A stretch of DNA of 64,000 bases from Meconema thalassinum. Its lineage: Eukaryota > Arthropoda > Insecta > Orthoptera > Tettigoniidae. The stretch is from assembly GCA_946902985.2 (NCBI GenBank), contig OX336389.2, forward strand, positions 345,376,444-345,440,443, written 5' to 3'. The notes under the pieces were generated by a model, which worked only from the letters and a program-made list of their open reading frames with translations, did no database searches and was not told where the DNA came from. The position numbers were made by a program, and so were the translations under genes. This document shows positions 42,139-53,570 of the stretch, piece after piece (position 1 is the stretch's first letter; each line of letters begins with the position of its first letter).

Positions 42139-43823
42139 GGCCAAACAATTACACGTCTTTGACAAAACAGTGCCCAACCCCTACACGTGTCCACAACATA
42201 GGAATATTATTTAAAATTTGATGCCATTAAGGCGTAAAGGTTTGCGATGGAAGATTCAGTAAAAGCAAGCCTATAGGTTATAATGTTACAAGTGCACAGT
42301 GTTCGTGTATGTACATGTATATGTTGATATATACTGTATGTCATATTACCAATATTGTACAAGATGTTGAATAGAACAAGGATTTTACTAGCAAAATTTA
42401 AACAAGCGGGCATACTACACAGTAAGCCTTAAACTATAATGGGAGAACAACATTGTTTTTTGTTAACAAACCGAATATAACGGGGCACACATTGCTTCAG
42501 AAGAACAGCACAGGGGGCGCACAAATACGATTTTAAAACATTAACGCCATCATACAGAAATCCAGGGGTATAATTTCGCTAGACAATTCGAACAGCGGCG
42601 TAATTATCACAAGGACACGGGCTTAGACGCCAATATAAATAGTCAGCCTGACGCGGCGAGATACAAATCTGATTCAGAATAGAGCTTTGCCGCCTAGCGA
42701 TTGATAAAATTCACCGCGCGCATGAGACAAACACATGGATATATACACGTTCCCCGCAGTTAAATATACACGCTATAAAAAACATGCAAATATAGGGCGC
42801 ATTGGAATACACAAGATCAGAGGTCCGGAGTTCCTAAGTAGACACGGTCACTCCAGGAGTCGAACGAACGACCTCCGGAGACACTGAGACTCTCAGCGCA
42901 CCTACATAGGACCGGGCAATCGGATATACCCCGTTGCAGGACATTTAAAACATTTACACAGCAGAGGGGATGCGAACACAAAACCCCATGATACACTAAA
43001 AAGTAGGTCCCCCACGATATAACATCGAACCCGCGACCTTACAGGACCAAGAGACACAAGCCCCAATTTCCCATTAGACAAGTGATACCACTTATTTGCA
43101 GGATATTTATATTAGATTATATATATGCCAGGACAATCAGGCAGCCCATATCACACATGTGCTTTTATACATGATGAGAAAATAAACATGCATTCAATAA
43201 GCGACCAGGCTAGCAGACTTTACTCACTACGAACATGAGCCAACGTTGTAACTTGAGCTATTCACGCGTCAGCAGGAAGCCGGCGCACGGCCGCAGTGGA
43301 CAATCAGACCACTGTCAGAGTTCAGTAGTGCTTATCGCTAACAAGACAGTATAGCAAAAACAATTAAACAATCCTGCTCAACTAGAGAGTATGGAACACA
43401 CAGTACTAGGGATGATTACAATTTTTAACCCCGGTTAAATTAATGTACACTCCACCAAGTGCTTTTCAGCCTTATACTACGTCACACTTTAATTCATTTA
43501 AAATACAGAAACCGCCCCTCACGCTCACAATTAGCTGACAGACAATAGCGAAAGCTTACCCGCAGAATGACGAACACAATCACATATCTTCGACATATGT
43601 CGTAAACGGGAAAATATCAGACCCCGTTCCAGGGAACGAACAGGTGACCGACTGAAAACAATCGGCCCTGACATACATAAACGTAACGCCATAGTCTTAA
43701 AACTACGTACGCCAGTGGGAATGACACAAATTAACACTTCACATGTACACAATCCACAGCAACACGAAGGGCGTCGAACCAAGCACCCTGTAGGTTCAAA
43801 AACAGCCCTGATATACCGAAATA
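42139..43823. other. A/C-rich sequence without ORF; tRNA-like fragments
   Basis: The minus strand holds several degenerate box-B-like strings: GTTCGTTCGACTCC (about 42850), GGGTTCGATGTTAT (about 43028) and TTGGTTCGACGCCC (about 43770). They may be decayed tRNA-derived SINE heads. No protein is supported. The 135-residue minus-strand frame at 43531-43938 looks like a composition artefact. Confidence 0.35.
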
Positions 43824-44073
43824 CAGACCCGGGCAAGTCTGAAAACTGCGGACACAAGATAGTAATAATTAACACTCCACACACACAAAAACAGACTAAC
43901 ACATGGCCGACATTTCTAAAATGTCGCGTACAGCCCACATAGATGTACCGCCACAGACCCGGATATGTCTATAAACTATGTACAACTAACGGTATAATGA
44001 TAGTTAACACTCCGCACACACAAAATAGGTCCATACATGACCGATATTTCTAGAAGTCGCGTACAGCCCACAT
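43824..44073. repeat. 130-bp tandem repeat, two copies
   Basis: Unit one starts CAGACCCGGGCAAGTCTG and unit two (43954) CAGACCCGGATATGTCT. Both contain TTAACACTCC.CACACACA and end GTCGCGTACAGCCCACAT. A weaker third unit may precede them at about 43690-43760. Confidence 0.8.
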
Positions 44074-44392
44074 TATCACTAGAACAAAAGCTCCCCACAA
44101 AAAAAAACACAGCCTGACGCTAGACAATGGCATAACAGTAGGAGATAACACAATCTTTACCCAAACTATGTTTGAATACAGTAGGCTATAAGAATATAAT
44201 TATGGGCATGTATAATTGTTATGTTTACGCACGAACATTGGTATTTACTGTATTATAATTTTGGGAGCACCCTTGCTACACAAAGGACATTTTCACCGGG
44301 TGACGTACAAGGTACGGAGACTAGAGCTGAATAATACACTGTAGATCGGGAAAACGGATACCACAATTACACAGGTTGGCAATCAGGGAAAT

Positions 44393-44751
44393 AGACACCT
44401 TGTGCCCAAATCCACTGGTGCAGATTTGAGAGCACAGGCACATATCCTAAGTCCCAGGCAGAAGATTTGAATAGCGCACGCCGATTGTTCTTAGAAGCAA
44501 ATCGAAGGAATATGCAGGCTACAGAACGGCTAGTGACGCGGCAGATTGTCACAAGCGACGCTATATTTTTGATAAAATATTTCCCGATTGATTGGAAACA
44601 TGGGACACATACCATATTACTGGCACGGATAAGGGAAGAAGAATGAGCTATATTAGAAGAAAATCGAACCAGCGGAAGCCGAGATATGAGACGTTTAAGG
44701 AATGAGGACATATCCCGCTATGACGTCAGGGGACTGCCCTGGACTGTATAA
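44393..44751 (+). pseudogene. Unrecognised coding remnant near the end of copy A
   Basis: The plus frame reads QAEDLNSARRLFLEANRRNM, QATERLVTRQIVTSDAIFL and IKYFPIDWKHGTHTILLAR, then a stop at 44644, then LEENRTSGSRDMRRLRNED to TAA at 44749-44751. The amino-acid mix looks like real, basic, helical protein rather than random frame, but I cannot assign a family. The terminal TAA overlaps the TATAAAA box at 44747. One in-frame stop and no clear start mark it as a relic. Confidence 0.3.
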
Positions 44752-44753
44752 AA
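44721..44753 (+). promoter_or_regulatory. Candidate RNA polymerase II promoter (CRE plus TATA)
   Basis: A perfect palindromic TGACGTCA (44721-44728) is followed 18 bases later by TATAAAA (44747-44753). A start about 25-30 bases on, near TCAATATTCACATC, would be expected. It may be the promoter of an LTR-like unit. Confidence 0.45.
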
Positions 44754-44790
44754 TGAGCGCCGAGCTGGACTCAATATTCACATCATCACA

Positions 44791-44920
44791 GCGCTTGGTT
44801 GCTAGTACTTCGTGATACTTATCTACGGGCACATGGTTGCTATGTTCGTCGTAATACTTGTCAATAGCACATGGTTGCTAAGTCTTAGTGTGAATCGTCG
44901 AAACAGTACATGGTTACTGG
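44791..44920 (+). repeat. 38-39-bp tandem repeat downstream of the promoter
   Basis: GCACATGGTTGCTA-like strings recur at about 44791, 44830, 44868 and 44907 with CGTCGTAATACTT-type spacers. This gives four degenerate units in what would be the transcript leader. Confidence 0.65.
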
Positions 44921-45047
44921 TACTTTAAAAGTGTTAGAAATTCTTGCAGTGAAACATAGAATATTTTTCGTCATTTATCGCTCATGTGATAGACTTTTTT
45001 TGGCAGTCAATACTGGTAAATATCAAACTGCTAACGGACATATGATA

Positions 45048-47130
45048 GACTTACAAGGGAAGTCTCTGAACCGGGGAATCGCGGATCCTGCTGGAAATTT
45101 GCAGATACGTTGCGTGAGCCCAACTAGGCTGAACCGTGAAGAAAAATCTTTCGGAAATTAACTTCCCCTTCTACTAGATGATAAATTAAGATTTACACGT
45201 TTAAATTGGCGCGCCAGTGGCGTGAGCTTCATTAATTTCCCGGCTTACGGCGTACAGTCATCTAATGAGAGGCGACAGACCCGGCATACGCTTATTTCCG
45301 TATACGGCGAGGGTCCCATGCATTGCATAATGAATGTTAACATTGGAAAAGTTATATGATGTCTGGAGGAAAAATATGGAAAATGTATGGAAAGGCCTCT
45401 CAGCATTCAAGAACAGGACCTGTTGGACAGTTTGGATGGTTTTGTGCCTATCTGGCTTTCGTCTCTTGTAACAAGTGTGTTAGGTATGAAATACAAACAA
45501 AATGCTGTTGAGTATTGGAAAAGCGGTAAGAGGCGTCCGCTTTCCCTTTCGTCGGTAAACGAAAGTAAGAAAGATTTATATTTGTGGGCAGAACAAGTGA
45601 TAAGGGGTGGCACCCACCGCGACAAATTGAGAAGAATAACATGTGACTTAAAAGCCCAATTAGACATTGCCCATCAGAATAATGACGAAGTATAGACTAT
45701 GACGCGACAATTCAGCAATGGGCTATGCTAGCTGCGCAGGACGTAAAATGTACGAGGTTTAAAACCAGCCATTCCTGGGTGCAGCACTTTAGGAATCGCT
45801 ATAATATCATTTCGCGAAAAATAGCAACTGTGGTGATATCAAAGAATGCCCTTCGAGAAATGTATATTATGTCAGCAGCAGAAATATTCGTAGAAGAGGT
45901 TACATCGGTTCTAGATTCTCTCGGCCCTGGAAACGTATAGTGATCAAAGTGGGTTCAATTTGGAGATGTGTTCGGGTAGGAGACTGGCTATAAAAGGGTC
46001 GAAAATGGTTTGCTCCAAAGTGCAATCAGTGGGGGCCACAACGCAGAGTTATACAATAATGCCAACAGTAACAGCAGCGGGCAAGCTGCTTGGACCTCTC
46101 TTCATAACTTTGAAAGAACCAAAAGGTGTGTTTGGTAAAAGGGTGAAAGAAACTATGCTTGCACATGACAATATTTACGTTGTTCCCACAAAATCTGGCC
46201 AAATGGGATCCGCACAATTGGAGAATTGGTTTCATAATGTTTTCAAACATCATGTACCGTCTGGCAATGTGGCACTCCTTCTGGATTCCTTTTCTGGACA
46301 TAAATCGTTAGAAAGTGAAGAGCGCATACGACTGATAATCCTTGGGCCACAGCTTATTGTCAACCATTGGGGTCTGGAAATGCTTTGTCCGTAGATTTTG
46401 GAACACCGTTCGGTTATTGAATTTTGACATCAATTTGGCCCAGAGAATTACAATTTTGAAAATGCAGTCTCTGACCACCAATTGTCGTCCTCTAGTTTTA
46501 CTTCAATGTGACAATACGCATGGTACCGAAGTCAGTATCTGTCCGACATTCCCGAACGGTTTGAACACCCTGTGCCATATTGTTTCGATATCAGTGCAAT
46601 ACAATGTAGTACTTGCACTCGCCCGTGTCTTATACGGTGAGGATGGTGTAAAAGCAGTTTGTTTTTCCAACATTATTACCACGAACATCACTGTTGTCAG
46701 AACTATGCGAAATAGCTTGGTCTCTTACTCACTTGTGTGACCATTGGTTCAGTTTACTCTGTGTTGTGTTGTAATTATATGTATCGGTGATACCTTACAT
46801 TGCATGATTAATAATCAAGCACGACGTGCAATATATTGTAATGATGCAACATTAATGTCCCATGCCACAGCGCAGCTTATGAGCGCGAGTACGGGTGGGC
46901 AGTCGTTTTGGAACGTGATCTTTTTAGCCACCAATCAGGAGTGAGGCACACTCCCGCTTGACCAGCGCGCACAGTTCAAAATTGTTGTACTTACTGCCGT
47001 CTACGGTGGGTAGGAGTTAATTTCCGAAAGATTTTTCTTCACGGTTCTGCCTAGTTGGGCTCACGCAACGCATCTGCCAAGTTCCAGCAGGATCCGCAAT
47101 TCCCCGGTTCAGAGACTTCCCTTGTTAGTC
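45048..47130 (+). mobile_element. pogo/Tigger-type transposon with 116-bp inverted repeats
   Basis: Positions 45048-45163 and the complement of 47015-47130 agree at about 94 percent. TA flanks both ends (45046-45047, 47131-47132). The body encodes a pogo-type transposase in pieces. Inverted repeats this long are unusual for the group. Confidence 0.85.
45387..46394 (+). pseudogene. pogo-type transposase, broken
   Basis: Three frames in order: 45387-45695 has YKQNAVEYWKSGKRRPLSLS and LYLWAEQVIRGGTHRDKL, the helix-turn-helix part. 45725-45940 has TSHSWVQHFRNRYNIISRKI, a CENP-B-like DNA-binding end. From about 45942 the DDE domain starts DQSGFNLEMCSGRRLAIKGS (first Asp), then QSYTIMPTVTAAGKLLGPLF and NVALLLDSFSGHKS (second Asp). 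Beyond 46394 weaker frames continue to about 46940. The enzyme would cut out the element at TA sites. At least three frameshifts or stops are present. Confidence 0.75.
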
Positions 47131-47132
47131 TA

Positions 47133-48262
47133 TAAACTTTCAACAGTCCATAATTATTATTGGAATATTTTCATGTCCAATTACCAGAGACAAGCTTTGT
47201 CTTGGTGACTGAATGACCAACCAAGATCATATGTCAGTACTTTTACAAATACCTTTCTTGCTTGGTAAAGATCACTTAGCCGACATAAGGGGCCAGCTGT
47301 GCATAGCGCTGACTGGGGATTGCATAACTCTACCCAGGGACAACGAGAACATCAGATCTGTTACCAAAGCTGAATAAGATTGATAGCGTATTAAACTGTA
47401 CTGAATGAGTCACGGTTGGGTCTGTCTTACATCTGGTATTTTTACCATGGATCAAACTGATCTAGTCCCTTTCAAGAAATTAACTACGGCTGTTAGAACT
47501 GCCATCATGAACAGTTTACATCAAGATTATTACCAGGCAACGAATATAATCACCGCTATGTCTTGCTAGACAAATTGCGGGTATAAAATGGAGGCCGATA
47601 CCAGGATTTAAGTACGAGTCCAAATGGGGACTGGAGACTGGAATGGTCTGGTTTTAACCAGATTATCTTCTACATCAAGATCTACAAGAATGTAAGCTAC
47701 AATTTGCATTATTCTTATGCGTAGTTAGCCGGAATTCTCATTTTTCTACTGTCTTATCAACACAAATTTGTCTTTGGTAATTTGCTGTTGCAAATGATTC
47801 TGCGAGGCATGGGAAGCCTAGTTCTGAGTATTTTCTTCGTTCAGACATGTCGATTCAATGACTTGAATCTATGGACAAGCATCATGAGCATTTTATTTGA
47901 GTTTGTCATTTTTCTAATCGTGGTCATCAGCCGTCGTATCAGTGAATATTAATATAAATTTAAGTTGAGGAATGGATGTTTTTCCATGTTTAAGAAGTCG
48001 AGTTTGATCTTTTCTCGAATAGTTTATGGAAGTTAACTCCAGTTTTGGAAATAATAATGATGATTTAATAATAATTATTATTATTTTTCATTTTTCTGAG
48101 ATAATGATAATAATAATAATAATAATGATTTGTACTCTCTAACAATCATATCATATAGTGTGAATTTATAAAATTTATATTCGAAACAGTTCACTATATC
48201 GGATACTTGCTTTTCCGAAATTTAGTGGTTAAACGCACGCCCACAATCTACTAACAGAATAA
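47133..48262. other. No gene seen; TATA-like box and AAT microsatellite
   Basis: GGGTATAAAATGGAGG at about 47580 resembles a core promoter. AAT-type simple repeats lie at about 48050-48130. No protein was recognised. Confidence 0.35.
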
Positions 48263-48264
48263 TA

Positions 48265-49593
48265 CAGGGTGCTTCAAAAAAATGTATACACACTTTAAAC
48301 TATCGTAGTTTTCCCGCTCTACAAGGCTAATGTTATATTTCTTCGCCAGGTGGCAGCATAATCGTCCCTCTATGTTATATTGTCAGTTGGAATTTGTAAT
48401 ATCAACATGGCGGACGTACGTTTGAGTTTTGAAGAACGTAAGCAGGTTATTAAGTGGTACTGGAAGTTTGAGAATGTAAATGAAGTTCAAAGACAGTGGA
48501 GAAGGGAGTATGATACAGAACCACCTTCAAGATTAACAATTACACGCATACGAGACAAATTCGAAGTTCATGGAACAGTGTGTGATGTGCATAAAGGTCA
48601 TTCAGGTTGACCTCGAACAGCTACAAGTGATGAGTCATCAACGGCAGTCTTGGAACTGTTTCAACGCTCTCCTAACAAATCTTCAAGGCAAGGGGCACGT
48701 GAAAGTGATGTGCTAGCAGCGTGCTACGCATTCTGAAGAGAGGCAAGTATCGTGTTTACATTCCAAGGCTGGTGCAACAGCTAAGTGACGACGATCCAGA
48801 TCGAAGGTTGCAATTTTGTGAATGGGTTCAGGAGATGGTGATACGTGAACCGGGATTTATGGGTAGCATCATTTGGTCGGATGAAGCCCAATTCAAACTT
48901 AATGGAACTGTCAATAGGCACAATTGTGTTTACTGGGGTGAAGAAAATCCTCACATTACAATTGAAAAAGCTGTAAATTTGCCTGGTGTAAATGTGTGGT
49001 GCGGTTTGTCTTCAAGGGGACTCATTGGACCTTTTCGATTTGAAGGCACTGTAACTGGTATAACTTACCTAACAATGCTTGCTGATTCCATATTTCCTGC
49101 CATTCGTGCATTATACGGTAATGATAATTTTTATTTTCAACAAGATGGTGCCCCGCCGCACTATCACAGGGACGTACGAGCTTACCTGGATCAAAATTTG
49201 CCGGGCCAGTGGATAGGATGCAGGGGGCCAATCGAGTTTCCAGCACGCTCTCCAGACCTTACACCACTGGATTTCTTCTTATGGGGCACAGTAAAAGATG
49301 AGGTGTACAAACGTAAACCACGTAACCTAAACATTCTTTGGAATGAGATTCAAGCCGTGTGTAGATAAATCTCATTGGACGTTTTGATACGATGTACAGA
49401 ATCAGTGGTGACTCGTACTCAGAATTGTATTGATGCTGCAGGTCGCCAATTTGAACAGTATTAACATTTGTTATTTATGTTTCATTTACATTGGACTTTC
49501 AGCTTTCTAATTTCCTGAAATTTAACTTTGTAGAACGGTAAATAAATTTTCTATGGAAGTTCAAAGTGTGTATACATTTTTTGAAGCACCCTG
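48265..49593 (+). mobile_element. Mariner-type element with TA duplication
   Basis: The inverted repeats of about 34 bp begin CAGGGTGCTTCAAAAAA on both ends, differing by one A and one substitution. TA flanks both ends (48263-48264, 49594-49595). The 1329-bp body holds one broken transposase gene. It lies in A+T-rich sequence. Confidence 0.93.
48407..49368 (+). pseudogene. Mariner (DDE_3) transposase, two lesions
   Basis: The start MADVRLSFEERKQVIKWY fits the HTH head of this family. RLTITRIRDKFEVHGTVCDV follows. A TGA replaces the Arg codon in HSG-PRTAT at 48608-48610. A frameshift lies at about 48700-48725. The catalytic half is in one frame: SIIWSDEAQFKLNGT (first Asp), YFQQDGAPPHYHRDVR (second) and PARSPDLTPLDFFLWG (third). 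By my count 41 residues separate the last two Asp, so it is a DD41D type rather than DD34D. The frame ends at 49368; related proteins run a little longer, and 49369-49463 continues in another frame to GRQFEQY-like codons. Confidence 0.85.
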
Positions 49594-49595
49594 TA

Positions 49596-51205
49596 TATTG
49601 GAAGCATTTGATAATTGCATTACCCAGTCAAATCATGTAGGAGACACGGAAAGTGCTAATATGGGAAACAAATTGAATGTATAAATTAGGGGTTTGCTAG
49701 AGTTTATATAAATATAAATTATTTGGGTAACGCCATTTGATAGAACGTTTGACCATGAATAGACACGATGTGAAAATATTAATATTTAATATGATGGTGA
49801 AATTACACAGTAAACTTATTGGAGGAGCTTACTAGTTTCTTAATCTTCCAGTTTGGATAACAAGCAAGGGCTTGATTATCATGATTATGTATAATTTGGG
49901 AAGAAATATTATGTGTGGAAATAGTTGAATTTTGTCATTCTGGTAGTGCAATTAAGTCGCAGGAATGAAATCGTCGTTACATGAAGCATCAACCATTGTG
50001 AAGGTTAGATGACTTTTATAAATATGTTGGGAGTTGAAAATATACAGTAGTTACAAGCCACACATTCGTCGAATTTGATAACCAAGGGTTATTTTATGAA
50101 ACCATCACAGTTGATTCATAGTTGATTCTCGTGTTCTATAAATATTTTCCCAGTACTTGTCAACCCGAATTTGTTAATAAAATTAACCTTTCATTATAAT
50201 GAGACTTTACCGTTTGTCTAAGCTAAACATGATCATGTGATTTTTGACACATTTAAATAGATTGGGCCGATGCTAGAAATAAATTAATACTGTTATTTCA
50301 TGAACAGCCACTACCATTTAAAGGATATGTGTGATCCTATTAAAATTATAAATCTTATCAAATGTAAAATAATGTAAAGACTAACATGTTCATATTCTGT
50401 CAATGAATGTCAACTTTTGATAATAATAATTGTTACTATTTTGATAACAATTTTCTGAATAATATTTTCAAATAATATTTGAATGATTGGATGGATAAAT
50501 TAACGTTGAAAGAATTGATGTTCTTGTTAATAATTTTTGACCATGAATTAATAGTCGAGTCATGCAGTCAGAATTATTATTTTGGATCGAGAACAGATGA
50601 TACTATAAATTTTCTGCTCAACATCGAATTTCTTCGAATCCATGCTCATATTGTGTAAACATTATTTTTCAAAGATGCTCAGATGTCCTATAAGTTGATG
50701 TTGTGTTAAACCCATTGTTATGACCTAAAAATGTACCAATTTTTGGAATAATGATTCCTGGAAAGTGATAGTTATTTTCGCAACAAAATGAAACCAGAAG
50801 CAAAGTGGTTTTTTTTTACGAGTGAAACAATTAATTTTTTCTTTCAACAAGTGAATGCTAATAATTTAGGATTCAGGCTGGACAATTTAATTTGCCCTGA
50901 AGAACCTATTACTGTAAATAAATATAATTTGAATAAAGTCAACAGGACTGACATTCTAGCTTTCGTTCAAATTCAAGTGTTCATGTGTTGGTAACCCTGT
51001 ATTTTTGTTGTACATAAATGTATGATTCTTCATGCATTCCTAATGCTATTCTGGCATTTCTTTAAAGTAAATTTTAAAATTTTAATAAAATGAGATTATT
51101 TTAGGAATTGTGCTATTTTCAAAGTCTCCTTCTATCCTTATTGTTACATCGAGCCGAAAATCAGTAAAGCAATTTTCTTATCTTGTTATCGTTGTCACTT
51201 TAACC
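49596..51205. other. A+T-rich stretch without gene
   Basis: Many stops in all frames. The end, ACCCA-TA-TGGCGCCCTGAGA at about 51203-51222, looks like an LTR end followed by a primer binding site, so the stretch may be part of a long LTR. Confidence 0.35.
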
Positions 51206-51209
51206 CATA

Positions 51210-51222
51210 TGGCGCCCTGAGA
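51210..51222 (+). promoter_or_regulatory. Candidate primer binding site
   Basis: TGGCGCCCTGAGA follows a CA by two bases, the same spacing and core as the Gypsy site at 7695. No paired LTR was found. Confidence 0.35.
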
Positions 51223-51459
51223 TGTTTAGATTCTCGTGCTGACTGATTTTTGGTGAACTGCATATGTGGTCGTTGGACTTCGGTCTAACCGGGCACAACC
51301 TAAATAGCACGAGTTAGCATAAACTAGAAAAGTACACACCAGGATAGAACAGCCTAGAAAAACCTAGAAAACACCGCGGATAGAAGATAGACTATACGCG
51401 CAAGCATGGGTAATAAGAGAGCGAAGGTATTTTTTTTCTCTCCTTATAGATAAACATAA

Positions 51460-51784
51460 GCCTCCGTGGCTTAGGCGGCAGCACGCCGGCCTCTCACCGC
51501 TGGGTCCGTGGTTCAAATCTCGGTCACTCCATATGAGATCTGTGCTGGACAAAACGGAGGCAGACAGGTTTTTCTCCGGGTACTCCGGTTTTCCCTGTCA
51601 AAATTTCATTCCAGCAACACTCTCCACTATCATTTCATTTCATCTGTCATTCATTAAATCATTGCCCCAGAGGAGTGCGTCAGGCCTCGGCAGCCGGCAC
51701 AGTTCATATCCTCGCCGCTAGTTGGGGGCTTCATTCATTCCATTCCTGACCCGGCCGGATGCTGGAAGCAGGCTGTGGATTTTT
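51460..51784 (+). repeat. tRNA-derived SINE with perfect 16-bp target duplication
   Basis: TTATAGATAAACATAA flanks it at 51444-51459 and 51785-51800. The head has box A TGGCTTAGGCGGCAGCACGC and box B GTGGTTCAAATCTCGG. The body ends CCCGGCCGGATGCTGG, then GGATTTTTT. The perfect duplication implies a recent insertion by LINE machinery. Confidence 0.92.
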
Positions 51785-51827
51785 TTATAGATAAACATAA
51801 TTCGAGACGATATATGTCGCAAAATAT

Positions 51828-53570
51828 TGTTATGGCCCCAGGGTCCCTACACCCTCAGGACCTTACGCACCCCCAAGGGAGATGTGTCCTACGCCACTGG
51901 ACCCACACACAGCTACAAGCTACACATCTACAAATACCCCGATAACCACCCCACAAGTACTACGCTTCTATCCCAACATTCAACACCAGTTTCACCCCAA
52001 AACTACCCCCAGGCCGGAGCCAACAGCCGGCATACAATTCTATTACACGCAGCCATGCTGAGTTGAAGTCTCAGGTCTTGCTCAAGGCTTGCATCATCCA
52101 CACACAATTACGCGGGTGCTATCTAGAACACCAACAAGAATGGAGTAACACCGACTCAGCACTTCCGTAAGAATAAAAGAGACATCCCCACCGGGCCATC
52201 TGTCGTTCGCCAGAGGCCCTGTTCAACTGTTCCACCGACCTGACATCACGGGGTAAGTGTGTGTCTCAGAAATCCTGTATAATTCACAAGTTAATCCTTT
52301 CCACTTGACAGCTGATATATTTTATTGTATAACATTACATTGTGCTACACATCCCAGAGTAAAAGGGACTCTTACATAAACACGTCTGGTCCAATAAACT
52401 TGTGACCAGAGTTATCACAAAATCCACTGCAGACTTATTACATGCACACCATCTTTACTTCCCGATTCCCCGCCTGACATCCTGACCAGTCGGTGTCCAC
52501 CATTATTACAGAATTGCTGTGCAAGTAATTCCCATTGTACTAGCCTTGAATTGTTTGGTCGCTCGACCGTCAACTGTAACTTTGCACGCTCAGCAGTTAG
52601 TAAACTGCTTACACACAGCATTTGCCGCAGGAGGCTAATAGCTCCTTTCAGACCGCGCATTCTTTAAGTTACGCTCCCAATTTAATAGAGCTCACCCCAT
52701 TCCCCCAACACTCCTTCACGTACACATACTCGGAGTTTCCGCAACTTCGTGGAAACTCTCACCATTTGGACCACATCCTCTAAATTCCCACATTCACACC
52801 CTTGTTCGACCTACCCTCATTCTAGGTCAGAACAATATACACAGGACACGGAAAACATATTTCGCAGTACTATCAAAACAATTGTCACACAAGTCCAGCA
52901 CAATGTCGTAATCACAACACTGCGCCTGGACGCAATCTATAAACACATTCTCAGCATATTAGCACGTGCCGCGAAGGAAAGCAGGAAATACATACATAAA
53001 CATTGTTCAACACTGTAGCAGATGGCCAAAGCAAATAAAATGTACACAGGCCCGACAGAGCCAATCTTACGTCATTACTCGCATTATTGTTATTAGCATT
53101 AATATCGCCAGTATGTCATCAGCACCATTAACAACAAATAACACAGCGGCTACTAGGCCACGAGCGCCTCCAGTGGGAAACTATATTTTTACAGCAGAAT
53201 TTGAATACTATACCGACAACTGAATGCCTGCAATAAACGCCAAAGACCATTCACAGTAGCAGCTAATATACCCCCTAGTATAGCGGCGATCACACTAATA
53301 GGATATAGGGAATTTTATTTTTCGCACAATGCGATCACTAAGAGCATTGGACACATAATACGGGCGTAGGAACAGTACACGAAGTAACATGGAGACGGAG
53401 ATTATATAAATAAGCGAAGACTGCCTACAGCAGCACAGATAGATACTTATACCTTACGGAGGAGATTATTTATAATTAACAGCTAAACTATCACCCCTAT
53501 GAGGACAAAAGGTAGAATGAACGGTCCCAACAGTGTTACGGACTACGGACACATTGTCAGGAGTTACACA
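51828..53570 (+). mobile_element. Unrecognised A/C-rich element, copy B, left part
   Basis: It starts TGTTATGGCCCCAGGGTC and follows copy A in outline: a TATA-like AGAATAAAAGAGA (about 52167), GGGGTAAGTGTGTGTCTCAG (about 52251), ACATTACATTGTGCTACAC, GCTGTGCAAG and CGGAGTTTCC. Like copy A it is preceded by AATAT. A frame at 52749-53018 (ENIFRSTIKTIVTQVQHNVV, LRLDAIYKHILSILARAAKE) lies where copy A has its ORF. The hAT at 53571 interrupts it. Confidence 0.45.
52749..53018 (+). CDS. Hypothetical protein of A/C-rich element copy B
   Basis: An 89-residue frame. The first 35 residues are low-complexity, then a helical, basic stretch (ENIFRSTIKT through RAAKESRKYI) resembles genuine coding sequence. 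I recognise no family. Position relative to the element start matches the 201-residue frame in copy A, although I see no clear residue-level match. Truncated or shifted beyond residue 89. It may be a gag-like remnant or chance. Confidence 0.25.
   Translation: METLTIWTTSSKFPHSHPCSTYPHSRSEQYTQDTENIFRSTIKTIVTQVQHNVVITTLRLDAIYKHILSILARAAKESRKYIHKHCSTL

Larger units (their letters stand above)
40439..44751 (+). mobile_element. Unrecognised A/C-rich element, copy A
   Basis: The plus strand switches abruptly to A/C-rich text at TGTAAAGGCCCTAAGG. About 950 bp align in pieces with 51828-52780: GCGCCCTCAAG/GCACCCCCAAG, a TATA-like box (ATACATAAAAAGG, about 40768), GGTAAGTGTGTCTC (about 40853), ACATTACATTATACTAGTAC, GCTGTGCAAG and CGGAGTTTCC. 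An ORF follows at 41533. No second LTR was found, so calling it a retroelement is inference from the TATA, donor-like site and gag-position ORF. The right limit is uncertain. Confidence 0.45.

Noticed and set aside
43531..43938. 135-residue minus-strand ORF rich in Cys and Val
   Set aside because: Same composition effect. It overlaps the start of the 130-bp tandem repeat and tRNA-like fragments.
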